A DNA stretch of 64,000 nt, taken from assembly GCA_964573725.1 (NCBI GenBank), contig CAZNLJ010000022.1:6025-70024 (forward strand), written 5' to 3'. How positions within the stretch are numbered: the stretch's first letter is position 1; the number at the start of each line of letters is the position of its first letter. This document shows positions 8,794 through 17,368 of this stretch, one piece after another. Source of the DNA: UBA6168 sp964573725. GTDB taxonomy: Bacteria; Bacteroidota; Bacteroidia; Chitinophagales; Saprospiraceae. Both the position numbers and the translations under genes were made by a program. Below the pieces are notes generated by a model that saw nothing but the letters and a program-made list of their open reading frames with translations, ran no database searches and was not told the DNA's origin.

Positions 8794-10443
8794 ATGCAAT
8801 TATCAGAACAAGAACTGGTCAGGAGGGACAACCTCCAAAGGATCCGGGAGATGGGCATCGACCCGTATCCGCCGGAAGCCTGGCCGGTCAATGCCCATGC
8901 CGCCGAGATCCGGGAAAATTACGAGGAGGAGGTCCTCCCGGACGGCACCCGGCAGCGGCGGAACTACCAGGAAGTATGCCTGGCCGGACGCATCATGGCC
9001 CAACGGGAAGCGGGAAAAGCCATGTTCATGAGCCTGCAGGACAGTTCCGGCACCATCCAGCTCTACCTGCGCCGGGAGGAGATGGCACAGGATGGGGACG
9101 CCTCCTATTTCGACACTTTCATCCGTAAATTACTTGACATCGGGGATATCATCGGTGTCAAGGGATATGTGTTCAAGACGCGGACCGGGGAGACCAGTGT
9201 GCATGTGCAGCAGCTGCGGATGCTGGCCAAGTCGCTGCGCCCCCTGCCGGTGGTCAAGGTCGATGCCGAAGGCAAGGTGCACGACGCCTTCTCGGATCCG
9301 GAGTTGCGCCACCGGCAACGGTATGTCGACCTGACCGTCAATCCCGGTATCCGGGAGGTGTTCCGCAAGCGTACCCGGCTGGTCAATTCCCTGCGGAATT
9401 TCCTGCATGCGGCCGGCGCCCTGGAGGTGGATACGCCGGTCCTCCAGCCCATTCCGGGCGGGGCGGCCGCCCGCCCCTTCATCACCCACCACCATGCGCT
9501 GGACACCCCGCTTTTCCTGCGGATCGCCAACGAGCTGTACCTCAAGCGGCTGATTGTCGGCGGATTCGACTGGGTGTTCGAGTTCAGCCGGAACTTCCGC
9601 AACGAAGGCATGGACCGGACCCACAACCCGGAATTCACCATCCTGGAATTCTATGTCGCCTACCAGGACTACCACTGGATGATGGAAACGACGGAACGCA
9701 TGCTGGAACAGGCCGCCCTGGATACCTGCGGCACCACCGACCTGCCCGTCGGCGAACATACCATCCGGTTCAAGGCCCCTTTCCGGCGGGTCACCATCTA
9801 CGATGCCATCCGCGAGCACAGCGGGTATGATATCGCCGGCCTGGAGGAGGACGGGCTGCGGCAGGTCTGCCGGGAACTCGGCATCGAGACCGACCCGTCC
9901 ATGGGCAAAGGCAAGCTGGTCGACGAACTGTTCGGCGCCGTTGCGGAACGCCATTTCATCCAACCCACCTTCATCACTGATTATCCCGTGGAGATGTCGC
10001 CGCTGACCAAGAAGCACCGGGACAAACCGGGCTTGGTGGAGCGTTTCGAACTGATTGTCAACGGCAAGGAAGTCGCCAACGCCTATACGGAGCTGAACGA
10101 CCCGATCGACCAACGCGAACGTTTCGAAGCCCAGGCCGCCCTGATGGAACGGGGTGACGATGAGGCGATGTACATCGACCACGACTTCCTGCGGGCCATG
10201 GAATACGGCATGCCGCCCATGTCGGGCATCGGCTTCGGCATCGACCGGCTGGTCATGTTGTTCACCAACCAATCCAGCATCCAGGAAGTGCTGTTCTTCC
10301 CGCAGGTCCGGCCCGAATCCGGCACCCAGCATTCCGAACAGGCCCGGCGGTTGAACAACCGGGTCAAGCTGGCTTTCTCCGATGTGCTCTCCGATGCGGA
10401 GGTCGCCGCCCTGCTGGACCGCTCCCAAGGAAAAAACAAGTAA
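8794..10443 (+). CDS. lysS: Lysyl-tRNA synthetase, class II
   Basis: A 549-residue class II lysyl-tRNA synthetase that charges tRNA-Lys with lysine. The N-terminal OB-fold anticodon-binding domain occupies about residues 60-165 (VCLAGRIMAQREAGKAMF). The catalytic core follows, with motif 2 in FRNEGMDRTHNPEFT (about 268-282) and motif 3 in GIGFGIDRLVMLF (about 477-489). The N-terminus (LSEQELVRRDNLQRIREMG) is the classic LysRS opening and supports this ATG. The C-terminal tail is short. It is followed after only 3 nt by ddl, so the two are probably co-transcribed. Confidence 0.96.
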   Translation: MQLSEQELVRRDNLQRIREMGIDPYPPEAWPVNAHAAEIRENYEEEVLPDGTRQRRNYQEVCLAGRIMAQREAGKAMFMSLQDSSGTIQLYLRREEMAQDGDASYFDTFIRKLLDIGDIIGVKGYVFKTRTGETSVHVQQLRMLAKSLRPLPVVKVDAEGKVHDAFSDPELRHRQRYVDLTVNPGIREVFRKRTRLVNSLRNFLHAAGALEVDTPVLQPIPGGAAARPFITHHHALDTPLFLRIANELYLKRLIVGGFDWVFEFSRNFRNEGMDRTHNPEFTILEFYVAYQDYHWMMETTERMLEQAALDTCGTTDLPVGEHTIRFKAPFRRVTIYDAIREHSGYDIAGLEEDGLRQVCRELGIETDPSMGKGKLVDELFGAVAERHFIQPTFITDYPVEMSPLTKKHRDKPGLVERFELIVNGKEVANAYTELNDPIDQRERFEAQAALMERGDDEAMYIDHDFLRAMEYGMPPMSGIGFGIDRLVMLFTNQSSIQEVLFFPQVRPESGTQHSEQARRLNNRVKLAFSDVLSDAEVAALLDRSQGKNK

Positions 10444-10446
10444 GCG

Positions 10447-11547
10447 ATGGATAAGCCCCCTGTTGTCGCCTTGCTTTGCGGCGGTGTCTCCCCGGAGCAC
10501 GAAATCTCCGTCCGGTCCGCCCGCAACATCTACCATGCCATCGACCCGACCCGCTACCAGGTGGTCGTCATCGGTATCTGCCGATCGGGGAAATGGTACC
10601 ACCTGACGCCCGGGACCTTGTTCCGGCTGGACGCCCTGGAGGGGCCGGTCGGCCGGGAACTGCTGATCCGGCCCGGCCATGCCGCCGTTTTCAGCCATGC
10701 GGACGGCGACGGATCCTTTCCGGCGGTGGACCTGGTGTTTCCGATCGTCCACGGACCGTTCGGGGAAGACGGCACCTTGCAGGGCATGTTGTCCATGCTC
10801 GGGCTTCCCTTCGTCGGTCCGGGTACCCTCGGGTCGGCGGTCGGGATGGACAAGGACGTGACCAAACGGCTGCTGCGGGATGCCGGTATCGATGTGGCAC
10901 CGTGGGTGACCCTGTATGCCCATGAGGATCCCGATATCGATGCCATCGTGGCGCAGTTGGGCCTGCCACTCTTCGTAAAACCGGCCAACATGGGCAGCAG
11001 CGTGGGGGTAAGCCGGGCGGACAACCCGTCGGAACTTTCCGACGCCATCCGGCTGGCTTTCCGGTACGACCGGAAAATCCTGGTGGAGCAGGCTATCCGG
11101 GGTCGGGAAATCGAAACCGCCGTCCTGGGCAACCTGGACGCCCCGACGGTGAGCGGGGTCGGCGAAATCGTGGTGGAAAAGGGTTTTTACGATTACGAAA
11201 GCAAATACCTCTCGGCGGATGCCGCCAAGGTCATGGTGCCCGCGGAAAACATCGCCGCCCCGGACCGGGAGCATATCCGCGCGGTGGCCGCCCGCGCCTT
11301 CCGGGTCTTGCAACTCGAGGGCATGGCACGCATGGATGTGTTCCTGTGCGCGGACGGCCGGGTGTACGTCAACGAACCCAACACCCTGCCCGGCTTCACC
11401 AATATCAGCATGTATCCCAAATTGTGGGAGGAAGCCGGCATCCCCTACCCCGCCCTGGTCGACCGGCTGTTGGCGCTGGCCCGGGAGCGGCACCGGCGGG
11501 AAGGCTTGCTGGAACGCATGCGGCACCCTCAGTCGTCGAACGAATAG
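10447..11547 (+). CDS. ddl: D-alanine--D-alanine ligase
   Basis: A 366-residue ATP-grasp ligase that makes the D-Ala-D-Ala dipeptide for peptidoglycan. Visible motifs are the N-terminal LCGGVSPEHEISVRSA (Glu that binds the first D-Ala), KPANMGSSVGVS (ATP loop and catalytic Ser), VEQAIRGREIE, a GFYDYESKY segment containing the Tyr typical of D-Ala-D-Ala rather than D-Ala-D-lactate ligases, and the metal-binding NEPNTLPGFT. It lies 3 nt behind lysS. Its 3' end overlaps the convergent DUF3352-like gene by 19 nt (11529-11547). Confidence 0.95.
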   Translation: MDKPPVVALLCGGVSPEHEISVRSARNIYHAIDPTRYQVVVIGICRSGKWYHLTPGTLFRLDALEGPVGRELLIRPGHAAVFSHADGDGSFPAVDLVFPIVHGPFGEDGTLQGMLSMLGLPFVGPGTLGSAVGMDKDVTKRLLRDAGIDVAPWVTLYAHEDPDIDAIVAQLGLPLFVKPANMGSSVGVSRADNPSELSDAIRLAFRYDRKILVEQAIRGREIETAVLGNLDAPTVSGVGEIVVEKGFYDYESKYLSADAAKVMVPAENIAAPDREHIRAVAARAFRVLQLEGMARMDVFLCADGRVYVNEPNTLPGFTNISMYPKLWEEAGIPYPALVDRLLALARERHRREGLLERMRHPQSSNE

Positions 11548-14126
11548 GCGACCACCTGGTCGCCCAGTCCGGTCACCACGACGGAAGTCCCGTTGTGGAA
11601 GAGGTCATGCGCGGAGAACGCCGTCGACCCGGCCAGCGGGAACCCGGCTGCCTCGACACCGGCACCGTCGACCAGATGGATCTTGTCCTTGCGGCCGTCG
11701 AGGTAACCGACACCCGTCCCGGGGCGTCCGGGCCAGTTCACAGGGAACAGGTCCTCAGCCCCTTTCGGCAAGGACAAGGACAACGACCGGAAGAACCGTT
11801 TCCCCTCGTATTGGTAACCGAGCAAGCCCTCCCGGGACAAAACCAGGTAATCCTTGCGGCGGTCTCCCATGACATCGGCGAACAGGAAACGGACGGGGGT
11901 GTCCGCCTCGTCGGCGAGCCGCAGGGTGAAATGGTTGCCCTGCAGGTTGACGATGAATGCCTTTCCGGCATCGTTACAGGCCACGATCCGTTTGAACGGG
12001 CCCGACAGCTGGACGGCGGGCGGCTGCCGGAAAGTGCCTTCCAATTGGATCGGCGGAAAACGTTCCTCCCCGTTTTTCCGGAACACCGACAACTTGCCGT
12101 CGATATCCAGCACCACCAGGAAATCCTTGCCGTCCGCCTGGAAATGGAGGATCGGGTGGATGACCAGCCCCATACCTTCCTTGGGGCGCCAGCCTTCCAC
12201 GGGGGTTCCCTTCTCATCCAGTCCGTAGATGTTCCCGTTTTCGCAAGCGATGAAAAAGCGGTAGTCGTGGCTTTGGAAAAAGTCGACGACCGTCACCCCG
12301 TTGACCGCCGGCACCTGGAGCCGCAGGGGGAAGCCCGGCAGGAGGACGCCTTCCCGGCTGACCACATAGATGGCGCCGGCGGTGCTGAAGGCGTATTGCC
12401 GTTCCCCGCTCCCGGAAAGGCTGACGGGAAAGAAATCGGACCGGATGGCTTCCGGCAGCGGGAGCCGCCAGCGGATGGAACCGGTATGGGACAGCAGGAA
12501 GAGGGTATTGTCCGCATCCTGCAGGAGAATGTCCGTGTCGGCGGGCTTGGGTCCGGGAAAGACCCGGGGGGGTGTCCGCAAAGGAGCCGGCAGCTGCACC
12601 GACCACAGGAGCTCGGCCGCGGTCGGCCGACGGGCGGGACGGGGCGGGGCGACCACCTCGAATGCTGCGCCGTCCGATGTATTCCGCCAGGTGGCGGCGA
12701 GAAAATCGAAAGAAAACGGGAAGCCGGAAAATTGCCCGAAGCGGTCTTCCCGGAAGTGGTTGCCCACCGATTGCCAGACCGCCTTGCTTTCCGCGAAGAG
12801 GAATCCGTCGGCACTCGGCGGCAGCGCAGGGAGTGCGGCGGCGACATCATCCCGGCGGTCCAGGGTCTGTCCGGCCAGGTACTTGTGGAGCCAGCGCTCC
12901 AGCCCTGCCCTGGAATTGGATAGCAGCACATCCGAGCCGAGGACGCAAGCGAACGGAAGTCCCCCGTCCGGCAGCAGGTCCGACCAGTTTCCGAAAGGCC
13001 GGTCCTTCAGGCGGTGGATCTGGAAGAGCTGGAAATCCTCCACGGCGCCGGAAAGCGCTTGCAGGCTGTCCTGGGCGGCATCCGCGTCGCGGGTCCTCAG
13101 CAGCAGGAACTTTTCGGAGGATGATTCGTCGAGTGGTTCCCCGACCGCCAGCACCAGCTCGCCGGCATACCAGTCCCGGCAGGCGCCCCAGTCCGCCGGT
13201 TCCTGTCCGGGCGGCAGCTCGCCGGTGGAAAACCAGGCGAATCCGGAAATGTTATCGGGTATCAGGGGAAGGATGCGGCGGTAGGGCTGCGGTGTCCCGT
13301 GGCGATTGGCCGCGAGGACCGGACTTTCCGTCGACAGCCGGGCGACGGCTTTCCAGCTTGCCGCGCCGGACCGGGCGGGCCAGTGCAGCTGCAGCCAGGT
13401 GCCGATCCGGCCGACGGAACGCCAACCGGATATCATGCGGTCTTTCAGCAAGGGGGTGAACTGGCCGGCGATTTCCGGCAACTGCAGCATGACCGGTATC
13501 GCCGCCGAATCGGCTTCGGCATACCAGCCCATGGCCCGGAAATCGGCCACCCGCGCCCGGGCGGCCGCCCGGCGGTCGAGCTGGCCGACCGCATGCTCCA
13601 CCAGGTAGGCATGGCGGGCGAAGAGCAGCAGGTTGCGGTATTGACAGGCCGAGAAGGTACGGAGGCCGTCGGAAACGTGATAGATGCGCTGCCGTTTGTA
13701 CCGGCTTTGCCGCACCTGGGTTCCCGCCTCCGTTTGCAGGAAGTCGTCCAGGGAAGGGCCGCCGCGCCGGCCTGGGATGATATACAGCACGTCGCTGCCG
13801 CGACGGGTCGGGGTGACCGTAGCCAACCAGGTGGCTTCCGGATCCGCCGGAAGCAGCTCGCCGAACAATCCTTCCAGTTCCAAGAGCCCGCCGCCGACTT
13901 CGTCCGGAACGAACAAGGAAGCCTGCGGGTTGTTGTAGACCTGCGTGCGCAGTTTATGTCGGGAAAGGGACAGCACGACGGCGGTATGGTCCGGGACGGC
14001 GGCTTCCGGGGCCAGGCCCGACAGCCACCAGCCCGCCGCCTGCCACAAGAGCACCACCAACGCGGCGGCAGGGACGAGCACTTGCCAGCGTAACAGGTAT
14101 TTTCTCCGGATGGCGCTGCGAAGCAT
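11529..14126 (-). CDS. Membrane-anchored DUF3352-like protein with C-terminal beta-propeller-like repeats
   Basis: An 865-residue protein of unknown role. It begins with a basic stretch and one hydrophobic segment at about residues 14-36 (WQVLVPAAALVVLLW), an uncleaved anchor or signal. Residues about 40-480 form a large region reminiscent of DUF3352 proteins (VLSLSRHKLRTQVYNN, then HVSDGLRTFSACQYRNLLLFARHAYLVEHA read in two pieces). From about 510 on there are repeated blade-like segments (GSIRWRLPLPEA, VSREGVLLPGFPLRL, GNIYGLDEKGTPVEGW, GKLSVFRKNGEERFPP) resembling PQQ/FG-GAP propellers. The membrane anchor plus propeller suggests a periplasmic interaction platform. It overlaps ddl tail-to-tail by 19 nt and is divergent from panB. 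Confidence 0.72.
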   Translation of the reverse strand: MLRSAIRRKYLLRWQVLVPAAALVVLLWQAAGWWLSGLAPEAAVPDHTAVVLSLSRHKLRTQVYNNPQASLFVPDEVGGGLLELEGLFGELLPADPEATWLATVTPTRRGSDVLYIIPGRRGGPSLDDFLQTEAGTQVRQSRYKRQRIYHVSDGLRTFSACQYRNLLLFARHAYLVEHAVGQLDRRAAARARVADFRAMGWYAEADSAAIPVMLQLPEIAGQFTPLLKDRMISGWRSVGRIGTWLQLHWPARSGAASWKAVARLSTESPVLAANRHGTPQPYRRILPLIPDNISGFAWFSTGELPPGQEPADWGACRDWYAGELVLAVGEPLDESSSEKFLLLRTRDADAAQDSLQALSGAVEDFQLFQIHRLKDRPFGNWSDLLPDGGLPFACVLGSDVLLSNSRAGLERWLHKYLAGQTLDRRDDVAAALPALPPSADGFLFAESKAVWQSVGNHFREDRFGQFSGFPFSFDFLAATWRNTSDGAAFEVVAPPRPARRPTAAELLWSVQLPAPLRTPPRVFPGPKPADTDILLQDADNTLFLLSHTGSIRWRLPLPEAIRSDFFPVSLSGSGERQYAFSTAGAIYVVSREGVLLPGFPLRLQVPAVNGVTVVDFFQSHDYRFFIACENGNIYGLDEKGTPVEGWRPKEGMGLVIHPILHFQADGKDFLVVLDIDGKLSVFRKNGEERFPPIQLEGTFRQPPAVQLSGPFKRIVACNDAGKAFIVNLQGNHFTLRLADEADTPVRFLFADVMGDRRKDYLVLSREGLLGYQYEGKRFFRSLSLSLPKGAEDLFPVNWPGRPGTGVGYLDGRKDKIHLVDGAGVEAAGFPLAGSTAFSAHDLFHNGTSVVVTGLGDQVVAYSFDD

Positions 14127-14198
14127 GGTGGTTGTTTATCCTTTCCCGGTTGAATCATCCGGCGGAAATCCAGGGATATCCGCCGGATAGCCGGATGG

Positions 14199-14206
14199 CA
14201 AAAGTA
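14199..14206 (-). promoter_or_regulatory. -7 promoter box for the minus-strand DUF3352-like gene
   Basis: On the minus strand this reads TACTTTTG, an exact TAnnTTTG match, 72 nt before the start at 14126. It lies back-to-back with the panB box on the other strand. Confidence 0.5.
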
Positions 14207-14227
14207 CGAAGGATTGCCGGAAACCCT

Positions 14228-14235
14228 TACCTTTG
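14228..14235 (+). promoter_or_regulatory. -7 promoter box for panB-mltG
   Basis: TACCTTTG, an exact TAnnTTTG match, 91 nt upstream of the panB ATG at 14327. The expected -33 TTG is not at standard spacing. Confidence 0.55.
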
Positions 14236-14326
14236 GCCGCCGGAATGCCCCGTCGTCCGGCATCCGGCCCGCAGCCGCCCCCCGAAAGGGCGCCTTGTTT
14301 TCCCAAACCGTAAAAAAGCTACCGCT

Positions 14327-15142
14327 ATGTCCGTCCATAAAGAAGTCCGCCGCGTCACCGTCCACGTGCTGCAGGCGATGAAAGCCCGGGGGGAGAAGAT
14401 CACGATGCTGACCGCCTACGATTACTCCATGGCGAGGATCCTGGATGAGGCCGGCGTGGAGGTCATCCTGGTCGGGGATTCGGCCTCCAATGTCATGGCG
14501 GGTCACGAGACCACCTTGCCCATCACCCTGGACGAGATGATCTATCACGCGTCCTCCGTGGTGCGGGGCGTACACCGGGCCCTGGTCGTCGTGGACCTGC
14601 CCTTCGGCTTCTACCAGGGCAGTTCCCGCGTAGCGTTGGAGAGTGCCATCCGGATCATGAAGGAGGCGGGTGCCCATGCGGTGAAACTGGAAGGCGGGGA
14701 GGAGGTGGCGGGATCCGTCAAGCGCATCCTCTCCGCCGGCATCCCCGTGATGGGGCACCTGGGGCTGACCCCCCAATCCATTTACAAGTTCGGCACCTAC
14801 CAGGTCCGTGCCCGGGAGGAGGAGGAGGCCGCCAAGCTCAAGGCCGACGCCCTGCTGCTGGAATCCTTGGGTTGTTTCGCCCTGGTGCTGGAGAAGATTC
14901 CCGCCGCCCTGACCCGGGAGGTGGCCGAAAGCCTGACCATTCCCACCATCGGCATCGGCGGCGGGCGGCATGCCGACGGGCAGGTCCTGGTCACGCATGA
15001 CATGCTCGGGCTCACCAAGGATTTCCAGCCCCGTTTCCTGCGCCGCTACCTGGAACTGTTCGACGAAATCAAGCAGGCCGTCACCGCCTATTGCGCCGAT
15101 GTCAAATCCGGGGATTTTCCGAACGAACAAGAACAGTACTGA
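14327..15142 (+). CDS. panB: 3-methyl-2-oxobutanoate hydroxymethyltransferase
   Basis: A 271-residue TIM-barrel enzyme that transfers a hydroxymethyl group from methylene-THF to alpha-ketoisovalerate, the first committed step to pantothenate and CoA. Diagnostic segments are ITMLTAYDYSMARILDEAG, LVGDSASNVMAGHETTLP (metal-binding Asp of the VGDS motif), VVDLPFGFYQ, VKLEGG, MGHLGLTPQS and PTIGIGGG with a downstream VTHDMLGL. The ATG at 14327 gives the usual family N-terminus; the frame is open further upstream but crosses the -7 box. mltG follows 3 nt after the stop, implying co-transcription although the functions are unrelated. Confidence 0.95.
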   Translation: MSVHKEVRRVTVHVLQAMKARGEKITMLTAYDYSMARILDEAGVEVILVGDSASNVMAGHETTLPITLDEMIYHASSVVRGVHRALVVVDLPFGFYQGSSRVALESAIRIMKEAGAHAVKLEGGEEVAGSVKRILSAGIPVMGHLGLTPQSIYKFGTYQVRAREEEEAAKLKADALLLESLGCFALVLEKIPAALTREVAESLTIPTIGIGGGRHADGQVLVTHDMLGLTKDFQPRFLRRYLELFDEIKQAVTAYCADVKSGDFPNEQEQY

Positions 15143-15145
15143 CCG

Positions 15146-16201
15146 ATGGGACCGATGGAACACCAGCCGAATCCTTCCCGACGCCCGGGCCTGCTCCGCA
15201 AGGCGGCCCTCCTTTTGGGTCTTGCCGCCGCCGCGGCCGGCGCCCTTGCCTGGTTCCTGTGGACCCGGCCGAACGTCCCGGCGACCCTGTCACAGCCGTT
15301 CGTCCATTTCCCCACCGGATCGACGCTGCGGACGGTGGCCGACAGCCTTGAGGCCGGCGGCTTCCTGCTCGACAAGGCCGCTTTCCTGTCCATGGCGGAA
15401 CGGATGGGCTTCCAGGGCCGGGCCGGGCGCTTCCGGATCCAGCCGGGCCTCAGCAACTACCGCTTGGTGCGCCTGCTCCGGAACAGCCCCCAGGCACCGG
15501 TCCGGGTCACCCTGGTCAACGAACGCCTGCCCGAACAGGTCGCCGCCAAGGTGGCCCGTATCCTCGAAGCGGATTCCGCCGCCTTCATGGCACAGTTTTC
15601 CGACCCCCGCTTCCTGGACAGCGCCGGCTACGACAGCACCACCCTGATGGCCGCCTTCATCCCCAATACCTACGAACTCTTCTGGACCACCAGCCCCCGC
15701 AAGTTCCTCCAACGGATGCTCCAGGAACACCGACGCTTCTGGGAAGCGGAAAACCGCCGGCAGTTGGCGGACAGCCTGGGGCTGACGCCGACCGAGGTCT
15801 ATACCCTGGCCTCCATCGTGGAGCGGGAAACCAACGCCGACGTCGAAAAGGCCCGCATCGCAGGCGTTTACCTCAACCGCCTGCGCCTCGGCATGCCCCT
15901 GCAGGCCGATCCCACCCTGGTGTTCGCTTCCCGCGATTGGAGCTCCCGGTCGCTGGCCCGTTACAAGGAACTGGATTCCCCCTACAATACCTATAAATAT
16001 CCGGGCTTGCCGCCCGGACCGATTTCCATGGCTTCCATCCGCAGCATCGATGCCGTCCTGCGTCGCGAAAAACACGACTACATCTTCTTCTGTGCCATCG
16101 GCGACGGCTCCGGCCAACACAATTTCGCGGTGACCTACGATGCCCACAAACGGAACATCGTCGTGTACAAACAGAACCTCCGGCTGCGCGGCCGATTGTG
16201 A
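15146..16201 (+). CDS. mltG: Endolytic peptidoglycan transglycosylase MltG (YceG-like)
   Basis: A 351-residue membrane-anchored lytic transglycosylase that cuts nascent glycan strands and helps terminate peptidoglycan polymerisation. One transmembrane helix spans about residues 18-38, followed by a LysM-like subdomain (about 50-115) and the catalytic YceG domain. The catalytic Glu is E226 in ASIVERET, and the FIPNTYELFW and GLPPGPI segments are family signatures. ATGs at 15146 and 15155 are both possible; the first lies 3 nt after the panB stop. The C-terminus is basic. Confidence 0.93.
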   Translation: MGPMEHQPNPSRRPGLLRKAALLLGLAAAAAGALAWFLWTRPNVPATLSQPFVHFPTGSTLRTVADSLEAGGFLLDKAAFLSMAERMGFQGRAGRFRIQPGLSNYRLVRLLRNSPQAPVRVTLVNERLPEQVAAKVARILEADSAAFMAQFSDPRFLDSAGYDSTTLMAAFIPNTYELFWTTSPRKFLQRMLQEHRRFWEAENRRQLADSLGLTPTEVYTLASIVERETNADVEKARIAGVYLNRLRLGMPLQADPTLVFASRDWSSRSLARYKELDSPYNTYKYPGLPPGPISMASIRSIDAVLRREKHDYIFFCAIGDGSGQHNFAVTYDAHKRNIVVYKQNLRLRGRL

Positions 16202-16258
16202 TTTGTCCGTCAACCTACACGCCGGCACCACCACCCGCCCTGGTCCCCTAAAAAAGTT

Positions 16259-16266
16259 TACCTTTG
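16259..16266 (+). promoter_or_regulatory. -7 promoter box for the lipoprotein-M28 peptidase pair
   Basis: TACCTTTG, an exact TAnnTTTG match, giving a 5' leader of roughly 75-80 nt before the ATG at 16352. Confidence 0.55.
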
Positions 16267-16351
16267 TCCGGACAGCGGCCGCCGGCCGAGGCGCGGGTCG
16301 CCCCTTGTCCGGAAGAAATCCGCTCCTCACTACATATTCATCTAATTTTCA

Positions 16352-17356
16352 ATGGTTAAGAAATTTTTCCTTCCTATTGTTTCCCTCGGCACCCTGCTTG
16401 CCCTGGGATCCGGCTGTTCCAACGACTTCGACGTGGCGGCCCCCTGGAAAGACATCCCGGTCGTCTATGGCCTGCTCGACCTGCAGGACCCCATCCATTC
16501 CATCCGCGTCGAAAAAGCGTACCTGGATCCGGACGCCAACGCCCTGGACCTGGCCAAGATCCCGGATTCGCTGTACTATGCGGCGCTCACGGTCCAGCTG
16601 GAGAAAAACGGCAACGGACAGCGGTACACCCTCCGGCGGGTGGACGGCAACCAGGTCGGATTGCCCCGCGACCCGGGGATCTTCGCCGATGCGCCGAACT
16701 GGTTGTACCAGATCGATTCCGGGGAACTGCAGCTCCGGGCCGGCGACGAGGTACGGCTCTACCTGGAGCGGCAGGACGGACTCCCGACCGTCACCGCGGA
16801 TGCCACCATGCTCGGGGTCGGCCGGTTGCGGACCCCCAACCCGAACCTTGCGAACAATTTCAACTTCGAATACACCACCGACAGCAAGATCACCTGGTCC
16901 GGCGACGCAAATGCCCGAATCTTCGACGTCACCCTGCTGTTCAAATACGCCGAGATAGCCGGCGGCCAGGTCACCGAACACCAGCTCGAGTGGGTCTGGG
17001 CACGCAACCTGCAAAACCAAAGCAGCAGTTCCGAGTTGGTGGTGGCTCGGAAAGGCATCGAATTCTATGAATACCTCCAGGGAAACATCCCCGTCAAGGA
17101 GGATGTCATCCGCGTGTTCCAGGGCATAGACATCACGATCACCGGTGGCGGCGAATCGCTCGAGAAATACGTCAATGTGGCCCGGGCCAACACCGGCATC
17201 ACCGGCTCGCAGGAAATCCCGACCTATACCAACCTGTCCGAAGGCAGGGGGGTCTTCTCCTCCGTCAGCCGATTGGTTTCCCAGAACGTCCAACTCACCC
17301 AACGGACGCGGGACTCCCTGGCCAACGGCATCATCACCCGCGACCTCAACTTCTGA
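16352..17356 (+). CDS. Lipoprotein of unknown function (possibly DUF4249-like)
   Basis: A 334-residue probable lipoprotein: MVKKFFLPIVSLGTLLALGSGC has a basic start, a hydrophobic core and a lipobox-type LGSGC, so Cys22 would be the lipidated residue. The mature part begins NDFDVAAPWKDIPVVYGLL and contains several beta-rich segments (IHSIRVEKAYLD, LRAGDEVRLYLE, KITWSGDANARIFDVTLLF). This resembles Bacteroidota surface lipoproteins of the DUF4249 type that are sometimes paired with TonB receptors, but I cannot confirm the family. It is 12 nt upstream of an M28 aminopeptidase and probably co-transcribed, which suggests a peptide-related envelope role. Confidence 0.75.
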   Translation: MVKKFFLPIVSLGTLLALGSGCSNDFDVAAPWKDIPVVYGLLDLQDPIHSIRVEKAYLDPDANALDLAKIPDSLYYAALTVQLEKNGNGQRYTLRRVDGNQVGLPRDPGIFADAPNWLYQIDSGELQLRAGDEVRLYLERQDGLPTVTADATMLGVGRLRTPNPNLANNFNFEYTTDSKITWSGDANARIFDVTLLFKYAEIAGGQVTEHQLEWVWARNLQNQSSSSELVVARKGIEFYEYLQGNIPVKEDVIRVFQGIDITITGGGESLEKYVNVARANTGITGSQEIPTYTNLSEGRGVFSSVSRLVSQNVQLTQRTRDSLANGIITRDLNF

Positions 17357-17368
17357 TCTCCTAAACCT

